From NCBI GenBank assembly GCA_029961685.1, contig JARWKL010000014.1, forward strand, positions 24,091,137-24,155,136: DNA of 64,000 nt, written 5' to 3'. The position numbers and the translations under genes are program-made. How positions within the stretch are numbered: the stretch's first letter is position 1; every line of letters starts with the position of its first letter. The stretch comes from Aristolochia californica. Taxonomy: Eukaryota; Streptophyta; Magnoliopsida; Piperales; Aristolochiaceae. Below the pieces are notes generated by a model that had not been told where the DNA came from, did not search any database, and was given only the letters and a program-made list of their open reading frames with translations. Shown piece by piece: positions 46,820 to 57,860 of the stretch.

Positions 46820-47900
46820 GATTTTATCTCAATTTAGATTGTCTAAAAATGGGAAAAAAATCCTTAAAGATTGGGAAAGAAGCTTGAACAATGCTGCTAG
46901 TATGCATAAATCATGGAATAAGGATTCGACAAATAATTTCTTTACCTATGTTTTACAAGGTAATGTAGCCAATTGGTGGGATAATCTTCCTAAAGACCAA
47001 AAGGCAAAACCAGATGGAAGCACTTCCATTGTTGTAATCTTAAAACATATTGTAGAAAATGTTTTGGAAGAATTCTTAGGCATTCATGCTTCCCTCGAAG
47101 CAATGAATGAAAGTTTCAAATTTAGAACAAGACTAGAGATGATACATAAACTAAACAAATTACAAATTTGTAATATTTATTTCTATGAAAAATATTATTG
47201 TGAGTTTGCTAGTTAGTTCTAAAAACTCAGAATAGGAGATAGAAACCTTATCTTTCTATCTTTTATTCAAAATTACCAGAACTATTTGCTACACAATGAA
47301 AAAAAATATGTAGCAAAATATTGGAAAAACAACTTAGAGTTTTGAGAAAATTCTATGGAAATTTTTCTAAGAACAAACACGAGTAAGAAGACATAGATTT
47401 ATGCAAGACAAGTTGGTCAATCTATTCGAAATGCAACGACTTCAAAAGAAAAATAGTCGTGCATATAAGCTGACCCTTTGTTGCACACAACAAAATAAAA
47501 TAGTAGGAACATATGGTTGCAAAAACCATTCTTCCAAACATAGAAAACCTCATAAAAAGTTTTCAAAGAAGTTTTCAGAAAAAAATATTCTCCAAAAAAG
47601 AGATATTTTAGAAAGAAAACTTTCCAAAAAACAAATCTCTATTGCCCAAAAGGAAAACCTACTACTAAATGCAAATGTTGGATTTGTAAAAAAGAAGGAC
47701 GTTTTGTAAGAAATTGTCCCAATGAAAAACAAAAACGGCAATACAACACCTATATGGTACTTGGCGAAAATGAAGGATTAGAAATTTGTCATTACGATGA
47801 CATCCAATCCGAAGATGAAGTTTACAAACTTCAATTAAAAACTGCATCTTTCGATTCCAAAAATTTAGAGAATATGTTTGAATCATCTGGGATTAATTAA
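46820..47900 (+). pseudogene. pararetroviral coat-protein and zinc-finger remnant
   Basis: 46839-47216 encodes a coat-type helical segment (NFFTYVLQGNVANWWDNLP). A Lys/Arg-rich stretch (47520-47660) is followed by a finger at about 47670-47715: CWIC, then EGRFVRNC. The expected His of CX2CX4HX4C reads Arg. The finger lies in a different frame from the 47401-47709 open piece, showing a frameshift between them. Confidence 0.68.
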
Positions 47901-49060
47901 TGAGTCTCCGGATTGAACCTAAGCATGTTTCATCTGGAAATTCTTATATCATTGTAGTCTTAAAACTACTTAGATATAACAAATTCCATATCCATGCTCT
48001 GGTAGATAAATGAAGTATCTACTATAAAGCCCTACATACACTACTTACAGAAAATTTGTGGAAACCTCTCCTTGACTCACATAGTGTCCCTATCGGCTTA
48101 GGAGAAATAATGCAACTTCAACATCAAGTTTGAAAAATTCACCTCGACATAGGAGGCAATGTTTTTTTAATTCCCTCTTTATTAAGCCACGGAAATAGTG
48201 TAACAACAGGACCCGACTTAGTCTTAGGAAATCACTGGTTAATGTTCCACACACCTGTTGAACAAACACCAGAATATTATCGTTTAAAATGTTATACTAG
48301 ATGAGAAATCAATGTAGACACAATATTTGCCTATAAACCATCCCAGGCTTACGCAATAGCCGGCAATGCACACATTCTCCATCTACATTTCCAAAAGTGC
48401 AGCAAACGTGGTGAGATTCCACCTTTAGAACCACAACTCAGTGCACAAACCACCGACAAATAAGTATAGACACTTCTTGAATCCACTTGCTTCGATAAAC
48501 CTTTGGAATGGTGGACAAAACAAAAAGCATTCACCGATCTCAAACTTATTGATCCCAATAAGCTCATTCGAGTAAAACCCATGGTTTATACCCCTTTAAA
48601 TGTTGAGGAATTATCCCAACAAATAAACAATTTTCTTACACAAGGCCTTATACGAGCAAGTCACTCTTCGAATACTTCCCCTGCATTTTTTTTTCCAGAA
48701 ATCATGCAGAAAAGCTAGGATGGTCATTAACTATAAAAACGTTAATGTAGCCACAAAAATGGACGACTATTATCTTCCTAATAAGGAAAGATTAATTGCA
48801 TCTATTCGAGGAAAATAATGGTTTTGCAAATCAGGATTTTGGCAAATTCTTTTTGAATGTGCCATTCTTCTAACTGCATTCAATTGTCCTTCTAGGCATT
48901 ATGAATGACTTGTTTTGCCTTTTGGCCTAAAACAAGCTCCTAATATTTTCCAAAGAATAATGATTGATATTTTAAAACCATTCTTCAGATTCTGTATAGT
49001 GTATGTTGACGACATATTAGTTGTTTTTTTGGAACAAGAGAAAAACATACAAAACAACAA
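47900..49060 (+). pseudogene. pararetroviral protease and reverse transcriptase remnant
   Basis: A retropepsin-like region (HIHALVDK at about 47990, position of the D(S/T)G motif, now followed by a stop) precedes an RT start near 48500-48720 (GLIRASHSSNTSPAFF). The RT active-site YVDDIL is intact at about 49001-49018. Several stops and frameshifts interrupt the stretch between. Confidence 0.7.
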
Positions 49061-49326
49061 TTAATATAAGTCTTAGAAGCTTTAAAAATTGTAGGAATTG
49101 CCTTCAGTAAAAAAGAAAACTAAAATGTTTTGTAATAAGATAATGTCTTAGGATTAAACATTTCCTTAGGAGAAATAATTCTCCAAAACAATATTCTTGA
49201 AAAAAATCTTCATTTCCAAATGACATTGTAGAAATAAAACAATTTCAAAGGTTCTTAGGTTGTCTCACATATGCTGAGCAATTTATCAAAAATCTTGCTG
49301 AACTTTGAAATCCTTTTCAAAAGAAG

Positions 49327-49800
49327 TTGAAAAAGACCGTTAAATGGCAATGGACTGCTGAAGACAGTAAAAACACAATTTGGATCAAACAAATGTTAAC
49401 AAAGCTTCCAACGTTAACATTACCAGATCCAAATGCTTTTCTCATTTTAGAAACAGATGCTTCAGATCACACTTGGGCTGCTGTATTCAAATGTAAAGAA
49501 AATGATTCAGAAAAAAAAAATGGAAATATACTTCTGGAACATTTAAAGCAGCTGAATTAAATTATCATTCTTATGAAAATGAGATTTTAGCTGTTAAAAG
49601 AGATTCAAGCATGATCGGTAGAAATCTCGGGTTGACCTTTGTAGGTTTCATGAAAAAAAACCCTCGAAGATTCACTTTGTCGAGGAGGATTACTCCCATG
49701 GAAATAATGATTTTTTCAATTCTCTTTTATAGTTGAACATATTGAAGAAGAAAAGAACTATTTACCTGATACTTTGACTCGAGAATTTTCTTGTGTTCTA
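49327..49800 (+). pseudogene. pararetroviral RNase H remnant
   Basis: LILETDASDHTWAAV (about 49444) carries the first catalytic Asp of RNase H and lies in the right place after RT. A second piece near 49550-49620 (YHSYENEILAV) holds the Glu region in another frame. It ends near a Leu/Thr-rich tether (YLPDTLTREF) at about 49760. Confidence 0.65.
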
Positions 49801-49989
49801 GACAGAAAAGATGGCAACCGATCCGTTCAGCGACTACCTTCTTGATTTGGTAACAACAATCTCCACTTTTACAATTTTGCTTTCTGCCATACAATCATTG
49901 TTTGATAACCTCCTAATTCTTCACGAAAGAGGAGATATTGTCAAGCATTGTGCTCATTATGGGTTTAATGCCGAAAATATTGCTCAAGG

Positions 49990-51630
49990 TTAAGCAATTA
50001 ATTGACGAGCTAAAAAAAACTGAATATACGACATGATTCGCCAAGATTAGTCGGGATTTCTAGCGGATCTTTGTTGCGAAAAAGGAAGCCATAACAACTA
50101 CTTTAACTATGCAGACGGATGAATGTATTACTCAACTGAGAAAAGGTTGACCCGGGATTTCTAACGGTCATGCTAGGCATGAAAAAAAAATCACAACTCA
50201 GTCTTCTTACAAGACAGAGGAATCAGGGGCTTCTACTTACCAGTCTCGAACTAGAAAGGAAGTGGTAAAAATGAATTCTCTATTAAAGAAAACGGAGACG
50301 CTTGTGAAAGAGAAATCTTTCAAAACGTGTTTGGTTATCCCTGCTGAGTTCACTCGGTTGAAAAACCTGAGTAAACCAGTAAATAGTGAGCCATTTGAGT
50401 TTAACTTTCTTTGGAAAATAAAACCACTTAAACTCGGTCATATAATTTCTAAGGAAATTTTACTAATGCCCAAGGTGCCTGCCAGTGCTAGTCCTCAAGA
50501 AACTATTGACCATCAAGCCCAGCTCCAAGTATGGAATTAGGGGATTGGTGAAGGATTTACTAATACTCCCTTTATGACTAATGGCTCTAGTGGACTCTGG
50601 AATAAGACAAATCATATATCCGGAGACCGAATCTAAATATATTCGAATCTTATTCAAATACGGCCTCATCCGTCAAATTCTCTTACGATTAAATGACTAG
50701 ACACCTTTGGAGTTATTGCCAAAGGAAATTATTGATGTCTGCAAGGCGTTCAATACAACGGTAAAATACAAGTCGATTTGGTTAAAGTTCGTATCGGCAA
50801 TTGCAGAAATCACTGGACCTGATAGCTTCTTACTAAGTCCTTCGGTAATTACTTTCGAAACCTTAGAAAAAGATTGTGAACTTCCATAGTTCAACCCAAA
50901 AACAAAGCCAAAAATGAAGGAATGCACTAAATCCAAGTGGTGTTATCACTGCGCAATTGGCATAATGATCGTGATGCAATATCTTCAACGATTGATCTTG
51001 AAAAAGAAGGCGTTTGTCTATAAGACATTTATCCCTCTGAAAATTGTGTCAAAAAGCTTCAAGGAGACACCATCTCCTGCACAAAACGCATTAGAAGAGG
51101 TTAAGAGGAAAATGAGACTTGGAAATTTTTTCGGCACCAAAAGCACAAAAGAAAAATATTGCAACATTACTGAAGAAGCATTCGAAGCAAAACACTCATG
51201 CAAACTCTACAAAAAGAAGCTTTTACGGAAGACTTCCTGTTGATGTAAGAAGATACATCCGCAAACGACATTTGTCGCCGTCAAACCTCGTGTCAGCATG
51301 ACAAAAACAAAGAAGATGCTCCTACGTTAGCAAAGATGATGTGACAACATGAAAAGACCAAATTAGCCCTACTTTTAGTGCCACTGCCCAATAATACAAG
51401 TGTAATTTTGGAATTAAAGGAAAGGTCAAGAATGCCATTACGCTTTTCCTTACAACCATTCCTTTTTAGGGATAAATTCGGAAAAATAAAAAATAAAAAA
51501 TCTATAAATTGGACTCTCGGCTATTCAAACGATCATCGAAAAACAATCAAGAAATTGGAGAAGAGTTCGAAGCTGATTTCTGGCAAAGAGTTTTCGGTGA
51601 AGGCGATTTTCGACAACAAAGCATGACATG
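49990..51630 (+). pseudogene. unidentified downstream reading frame(s) of the pararetrovirus
   Basis: About 1.6 kb with residual coding character on the + strand (open pieces 50262-50540, 50707-50889, 50914-51243, 51378-51626). It is rich in Lys/Glu, with many stops. I recognise no domain. Its place after RNase H fits a second ORF, as in some caulimovirid genera, but it could be unrelated sequence. Confidence 0.4.
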
Positions 51631-51851
51631 TGCCTTTTCAGCTGTAATGGCTAAGTAAAAACAAGGTACCGATCGGTAACCCAAAGATTACTATAGTAAT
51701 TGTATTATGTTAATTTATTTTCTTAGTATGTATGAAAAATAATTTTGAATAGTATTTGAATAGTGTTAATATTGAATAGTGGGGATCATTTGATAAAAGA
51801 ATCCTAAAAACTAGCTCTACTAGCTATGCACAAGAAAATGTTTGAGATAAA

Positions 51852-52268
51852 TGTTGTGTTTGGAACACAGAAAGTGGAGAGAAAATAGAAGGAAGAAAAA
51901 AGAAAAAGAAATAGAAAATAAAAGAAAAGAAAAGAGGTTTTTTTTTTCTTGTTTGGATGCCATAGAAAATGAGAGAGGAAATGGAAGAGAAATATAGTTT
52001 CTCTTGTTAGGATACCAGTGAAAAATAAAAAATAAAATAAAATTGGCAGTATTTAAATTTTTTATGATTAAGATTTTCTCTCAAGTTTCTATTTCTTTTA
52101 TTTTCTTCCCAAATTCCATTATTTTGTGAGAGAAAATTTATTAACTAAGAGTAAGTGATTTTTTCTCTTATTTTTTTTCTCTCAATGATTCTCTTCTGCC
52201 AAACAATAGAAAATAACTTTCTTTCTAGTTTTCTTTTTTTTTCTTTTCTGTGGGTTCTAAACAGGCCC
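51852..52268. mobile_element. Tourist-like MITE, related to 43287-43663
   Basis: Ends TGTTGTGTTTGGAAC and GTTCTAAACAGGCCC, with the same purine-then-pyrimidine interior and matching words (TTTTTCTTGTTTGGATGC, GATTCTCT, TGCCAAACAA) as the first copy. Flanking triplets are AAA and AAT, so the target duplication is degraded. Confidence 0.72.
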
Positions 52269-52269
52269 A

Positions 52270-53960
52270 ATGGGTTAAAGAGTCCCCCTATCACAAGCTA
52301 CATGACTAAACCAAAGGAATCACTTTTGACACATGCCCTAAAAGGGTTCAGTCATTATCTATTGCAGCCAAAACTATGAAGGATCTCAAACAAGAAATCC
52401 CAACTAAAAACTGTCATAGACCATGTAGATGTCAATTTTTACTTGTACCCTATTTTTGTTTGATCAGGATGTTATGTTTTAATAGTGCTAATGATATAAT
52501 GAGGGATATTGCAAAGACTACTATGGTGGAAATCATTTGAAGACACCAACTTTGAAGGATTTTGGATTTTGAAATGAGAATGTTTGTGACACCACCCTCC
52601 CTTCCAAAATAAGGCAATAGAGAAGAAGGGTTTGATACAATGGACAATGTCTCCTTTAGGGTGTATTTGTCTTACGTTAGGAAAACTAACAAGAGAATCA
52701 TTTTTCTTGGACTACTTTTGCATTCAAAATTCCTATAGCAAAAGTTTTCTTGCATTTGTGTCGCCATAGTAAATGATGGAAAAATTAATTGAGTATTTGA
52801 GATTATACTTGCAACAAATTAATGGAAGGGTTTATAATTAATAAAAAGATTAGGTGGCGGTAAGAGGTAACTCAAGGACCATTTCAATGCTTTTTAGTTT
52901 GGTATTTTATATCATTTTTATAATTCCTAATTGGAGTAGTAAGAACCTCATTTTCCTATCCTCAATTAGTCGAACACCATAGAGTTTTGGTGAGGCGATA
53001 AATCTTTTGTTAGTAATTTTTTTCTTATGATTTCCTATTGACATAAATAGACTGTAAATATCGAAAGAAACACAAAATATTGAGTGAGTTCATCTCTACT
53101 ATGAAACTTTAAACACACTCTGAATACTTGTAAATCTTAGGGAGGTAAGAAATAAATACTTGTCATAGCATTTGTAAGGATGCAATTAAGGCACTCACAC
53201 GATTCTAAAATGAATGCTTCGAATTATTAGATGCTATAATTTCAACTAAAGCCACTAGTGTTGTTATTTCAAATTTAGTTCTATAATCAAAATTTAGTGC
53301 ATATAGTCTTTTTGTTAATATTACCTTAACCAATAATAAAACGATTATATCACCCTTGTTTTATGCATTTTATTTTCATAACAAACAATTCTTATTCTTG
53401 AGATCATTAATGTCCCATATTTTGAGAAAATGCATATTTACTTGGAAATTCTACTTAGAAAATTGAATGATTTTTCAAGGAAGGTTTTCAGCCATGATAG
53501 GCCAAAAAATCACTAGTTGGAAAAACGTCGGATTGGCCTAATTCTTGCTCGACCTAATTCCTCTTGCAGGGTTTTCTCCATTGATGTCGTGACGTTGTCT
53601 TCCTTTAAGGATGTTGTCTTCTCTCGACGCTCTTCTCTGCTCAACGTTGTCTCTTCTCGTCCTTGATATATAGGTAATAGTACTCTCTCCCTCTCCTCTA
53701 CCTGAAAATCAACATCATGCTTTATGTTTAGTGGTGTGTGGGAGACAGTAGCAATCACTTGTGGAAGCTTACATGCACTATGTGATCATTGAATGACTAT
53801 CAATTACTTTGCGGGTTCTCCGTCCCCCCTTTCTCTCTTCTTTCCAAACTCCGTCATAATGCAAGAAAGTATTCCTAAACTCCCTTCTTTGAGTACAATT
53901 GTGATATTGGAGCTTTATGTCATAAATTGTATATAGATATGTTTAAGAACATCATAAACA
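52270..53960. other. non-coding; one shared repeat segment at 52655-52800
   Basis: No gene recognised. The stretch around 52740-52800 (TTTTCTTGCATTTGT, CGCCATAGTAAA, GGAAAAATTAATT) has a counterpart at 58415-58460, suggesting a common small repeat whose ends I could not fix. Confidence 0.4.
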
Positions 53961-54640
53961 TCACTTAGAACATGTTAGAGCATTTAAAGAAAAAAATTCC
54001 CATGCTTTAAAAGTCAACATAGTTGAATTGGCATTGGAATGATCGATTAGCATTTGCCAAAGATCGATCATCAAGAAGTATACAAACCAGAAATATAAAG
54101 CATGATCGATCAACCATAGTCAATTAATCGATCATCTAGAATATGACCATTTGATGTTATAAAGCATTATCGATAATCCTTTTTAATTTATCAGTCAATA
54201 TTGCCCAAACAAGCAAATTTTACGTGGAATGATCGGTCAATATTTTTCATTGATTGATAAGATAGAATCTTGCTAGTCATGGACATAAAGTGTGATCGAT
54301 TATCCCATTTTAATTTATCAGTCAATATTGACCAAACAAGCAAATTTTACATGGAATGATCGGTCAATATTTTTCATTGATTGATCAGACAGAATCTTGC
54401 TAGTCATGGACATAAAGCATGATCGATCATAGGAAATGCACTGGTCGATCATACTTGTATTGCACAGCTAGAGAGAATTCTGATTGATCGATTGTCCCAT
54501 AGTCAATGATCGATCAACCTAACTTTTCTAGACCAACAATAACATATTGATCTATCATTCCATCAATCAATGACTGATCGATCAATAAGTCATTGTCTGA
54601 CAGAAAAGTAGTCGTTATGATCGATCAATCAAAGTACTGA
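53960..54640. repeat. GATCGATC-rich repeat with a 120-bp tandem duplication
   Basis: The palindromic core GATCGATC or one-base variants (GATCGGTC, ATCGATCA, GATTGATC) occurs well over ten times. Two longer units (about 54163-54286 and 54287-54410) align closely, sharing GTCAATATTG, CAAACAAGCAAATTTTAC, GGAATGATCGGTCAATAT and CTTGCTAGTCATGGACATAAA (listed as separate words). No coding frame. Confidence 0.75.
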
Positions 54641-54649
54641 TTTTTGAAA

Positions 54650-55294
54650 ATGGGAAAATAGTAACTAGTTTGAGTTGAAGAAGTTATAAATACCCCCATC
54701 AAATCGAGTGTTGAGAATTTTATGAGCATTTGCTCTCAATCTTGCAAAATCTCTCAAAAGTGCTTTAGAGTGAAAGAGTGAGCCATATTCATTGAGATTC
54801 TGCATCTCTTTCCATCCCATCGTTGCATTCATATAGTCAAGCTCCTTCAATCACTTCAAATTGTGCTGCTTAGGAAGAGAAAGTTTGGATTTCTCCAAAT
54901 AAGGGTGTACATTTTTCCTTTCTTTTACTTAAATTTGTGAACAGTTCATCTAGAACCTATAAAATCTAGATAGAAAGGGCCTGCTAGAGCCAAAATCTAG
55001 TTGTAATCTCTTGGAGATATTGGTGTGGTAAAAGCGTGTATTAAACTACACGTGGCTTGAAGAGAGCCAAAATCTCTGTGTAACTCCAGCTATGTGGAAT
55101 TTCCCAAGAAAGGGTTCTTGGGTGATGAATACCACTAAGGGAACATCGATAATAAAAATTCTTTTGTGTCCTATGGTGTGTGCATGTTTTGATTTACATT
55201 GAATTACTTTTATCTATTTTTTTATTACATGCACAACTTAATTTTAATTTGATATTCTCAATGCAAACCCCACCCCCCCCCCCCCCCCCCCCCC
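54650..55294 (+). repeat. possible LTR or leader remnant ending in a C22 tract
   Basis: Sequence of the kind found in 5' LTR/leader regions of plant copia elements: AGAGCCAAAATCT twice (54990, 55057), a TTCTTGGGTGATGAATACC stretch, and finally CCCCA plus 22 Cs at 55273-55294 followed by TTGAG. Plant LTR elements often carry a short C-run at this place. No matching LTR partner was found in the window. Confidence 0.4.
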
Positions 55295-57002
55295 TTGAGA
55301 AGCCACCTAAGCCAACACTTACCTCAGGAGCATTAGGAGAATTCACAAGTGAGTGGTTGGCATAAGGAAAGAGAATGTCCTCATCGTGTGGAAGTTGGAG
55401 ATCCATGGCCATACTTGACTTGGGCATACCTGCAGAAGGTGTAAAACTAGGAGGAGAACAAGCCAAGAAGTATGGTTGGTTCTTAAAGGACGTGATATCA
55501 GCATAAATGATTGTTTTCTTTAGGACTGGTGAGTAACATACATTTCCTTTTTGAGTTTTTTAGTACCCTAAGAAAATAAACTTAATAACTTTGGGAGAAA
55601 ATTTATTCTGGTGAGGCTCCATATTTTGAACAAAGGAGGTACATGCATGTTAGGATTATACTCCCTAATTCCAAACTAATGAGAGCAATAATAGTAATTG
55701 TGGAAGAAAGGAAAAACAAGCACAAAATAAAGACAACAAGATTTATACAGGTTTGCCTCAAGGTGAGACTACGTCCTGTCTTCCGCCGCTGCAGTAATCC
55801 ACTATAAAGATGAAATAGTTTACAAGAGAAATTGCACACACTTACAGGTGTTTTCTCTAACCTTTCTCGGGCTGCAATTCCAGCTCCTTTTCAGTGATGA
55901 TAAAACCCTAATAGCGGCGCTCCTCTAATCCACTATAAAGATGAAATAGTTTACAAGAGAAATTGCACACACTTATAGGTGTTTTCTCTAACCTCTCTCG
56001 GGTTGAAATTCCAGCTCATTTTCAATGATGATAAAACCCTAATAGCGGCGTTCCTCAATTATAAAGAGAAAATTATGGCAACTACGATACAAGAGTAAAA
56101 TTCTCAAACTTCCCTTAATGAAATAACAGTTAATATATGGTGGACCGGACGGGGGATCCACCCCTACACCCTTGGGAGGTCCCCATAGCGACCTTACCGC
56201 GAAGGTCGATCCGCGTACCGACTCAGCGTAGAGCATTTATTAGGCTCCACAACTTAACAATGCAACATAAGTGGTGTCAATGGAAAGGGAAATACATCAT
56301 AAAATATTTTAGAGAGAGGTGTTTGACCATGTAGGACACTAGAGGGCATCTGGTTAATTAAAAAGCAAGTTATAAGAACTACATAAGGCCAATAAAATTG
56401 TGAGATTTTCCTAGAGAGCATGATTATCTAGCCAACTTCAACCAAATATCTAATTTTTTCTTTCAAACACACCATCCTATTGTGGGGCTTTAAACACATG
56501 AAGAATGGTGGATAATTCCCCTTTTATTATAAAGGGATTGAAACTGAGAGGAGAAATACTCCTTTGCATTATCACCTAAATATCTTAATCATAGTATGCA
56601 ACTGAGTTTCTACCATAATACAAAATATATCAAATATATTGAATACTTTTGACCTATCTTTCATCAAGTATAACCACGTAACTCTTGTACAGTCATAAAA
56701 AAACACAAAATACTTAGTTTGAGAAATTATGGGACATTAATTGGTCCCCACACATTGGAATAGCAAATAGACTAGAAATAAAATTGTTATACTTAGGCTG
56801 AAACGTAATCCAATGATGTTTTCCAAGCTCATAGAAGTCACATGATAATATAGAAAGAGAACTATGGGAATGAACTAACAAACTTCAAATTTGATAAAGA
56901 AGGATGACCCATCTTATTGTGCCATTTGGTTGCCTCTGTGTTTGTAGCTGCTACAACTGTCAAACTTGGAGGATTTATAAAATAAAGACCTCTGTTGAAT
57001 TT
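55295..57002 (-). pseudogene. copia element D, minus-strand pol fragment
   Basis: Reading leftward from 57002: pre-integrase WHNKMGHPSLSNLK (near 56920), integrase core (near 56700), the GVAERKN-like region (near 56480), the ALCSSYNL and NQMPS region (near 56370), then, left of the solo LTR, FLGY and KKTIIYADITSF (about 55520-55590) and the linker before RT (PYFLACSPPSFTPSAG, near 55450). RT and RNase H are missing at the left edge. Many stops. It is cut by a solo LTR (55648-56259) and ends at element C3. Confidence 0.78.
55648..56259 (-). mobile_element. solo LTR (612 bp), same family as 31377-31858
   Basis: TGTTAGGATTAT..CAACTTAACA with exact target duplication ATGCA (55643-55647, 56260-56264), inserted in copia D. 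It is longer than its sister because a segment of about 128 bp is tandemly duplicated (CACTATAAAGATGAAATAG at about 55799 and 55929). Shared with the sister: GATTTATACAGGTTTGCCTC and GCGAAGGTCGATCCGCG. Confidence 0.88.
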
Positions 57003-57860
57003 CTAGAAAAGAGAAAAACTTAACTTGTTGTAATTTGAGTGTAATGAGTCTCTGTGTATAATAGAGGAAACGAGAAGAATCCAATTACATTAAACCACCT
57101 TTGTCCCAGATACACCCAAAGTTAAACACTAAAAGTTGTCTTAGAACAATTGAATAACCGAACATAAATAAAAGACTAACATAATTAAAACACTTTTAAT
57201 TGAGACTCTTTTGTGAGACCTTCTTTTGTGAGATTCATCTTAGACTCCATATTAATTTTGGCTCTGTGAGTCTTCTTTTTGTGAGAGTCATATAAGATTC
57301 TTCCATATCTGCTCTTCAACACTCTCCCTCAAGTTAAAGTTTATAACTTGAGCTTACAATGAAAAGGATTATTGGTCTTTAATTTTCTTTTGTTGAATTT
57401 TTTTTTTCATATATGCAAAACCTTCATCTTTTGTGCTCCCCCTTTCTTGAATATTTTGGTCACATAAAAATTACCACATGTAGAACAAAATACCTCTTTC
57501 TTGTACTTCTTCTTTTACTTCTCTCCCTCAAGTTGGGGATAAAAAAGGACATAGAGCCCATCTTGGACAAAAGATAATATGAGAAAAAAAAAATCACTCC
57601 TAGCCATATGACAAAACTCCATATACTTATCAAAACAATCATAATCTGAAACAAACTCCGCTCAATTTTAAAAGTGAAAAAATAGTCCAACTTTAGGGCA
57701 CAACAAAGAAAGTACTCACTTTTTAAGGGTTGTTCAAGCACAAATAACCTATTGGGTGAAGAATAAAAGACTTGACAAAAGCTGGATGTTGGGCTAGGTC
57801 ACTTTGGAAGTATGAGTGTTTCATGTCTACCAAGGGTTGCCTGCTACTTCATAATGTTCA
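57003..57860 (-). mobile_element. non-autonomous LTR element C3, truncated
   Basis: The LTR at 57003-57331 (minus strand TGTTGAAGAGCAGATATGG..GAAATTCAACA) is preceded by polypurine tract AACTTGAGGGAGAG (57332-57345). The interior (CTTGAATATTTTGGTCACAT near 57446) matches C1 near 6064. No second LTR is seen to the right, so the 5' part is lost. Its right boundary is approximate. Confidence 0.75.

Larger units (their letters stand above)
44203..51640 (+). mobile_element. decayed endogenous pararetrovirus (Caulimoviridae-like)
   Basis: A TGGTATCAAAGTC primer-type site at about 44203, where pararetrovirus maps conventionally begin, is followed by movement-protein-like, coat-protein/zinc-finger, protease-position, reverse transcriptase and RNase H segments in that order on one strand. 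No LTRs, no integrase. The zinc finger preceded by a Lys-rich stretch (CKCWIC pattern) and the movement-protein segment separate it from Ty3 elements. Every region is broken by stops and frameshifts, so it is an ancient, non-functional integrant. Both ends are approximate. The genus is not certain; florendovirus- or petuvirus-like groups are candidates. Confidence 0.78.

Noticed and set aside
44203..51640. Ty3 (gypsy) retrotransposon
   Set aside because: No LTRs or integrase. The movement-protein-like segment and the Lys-rich zinc-finger context point to a pararetrovirus.
53960..54640. CRISPR-like array
   Set aside because: Repeats are palindromic words at irregular spacing in a plant genome. 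There are no uniform spacers or cas genes.
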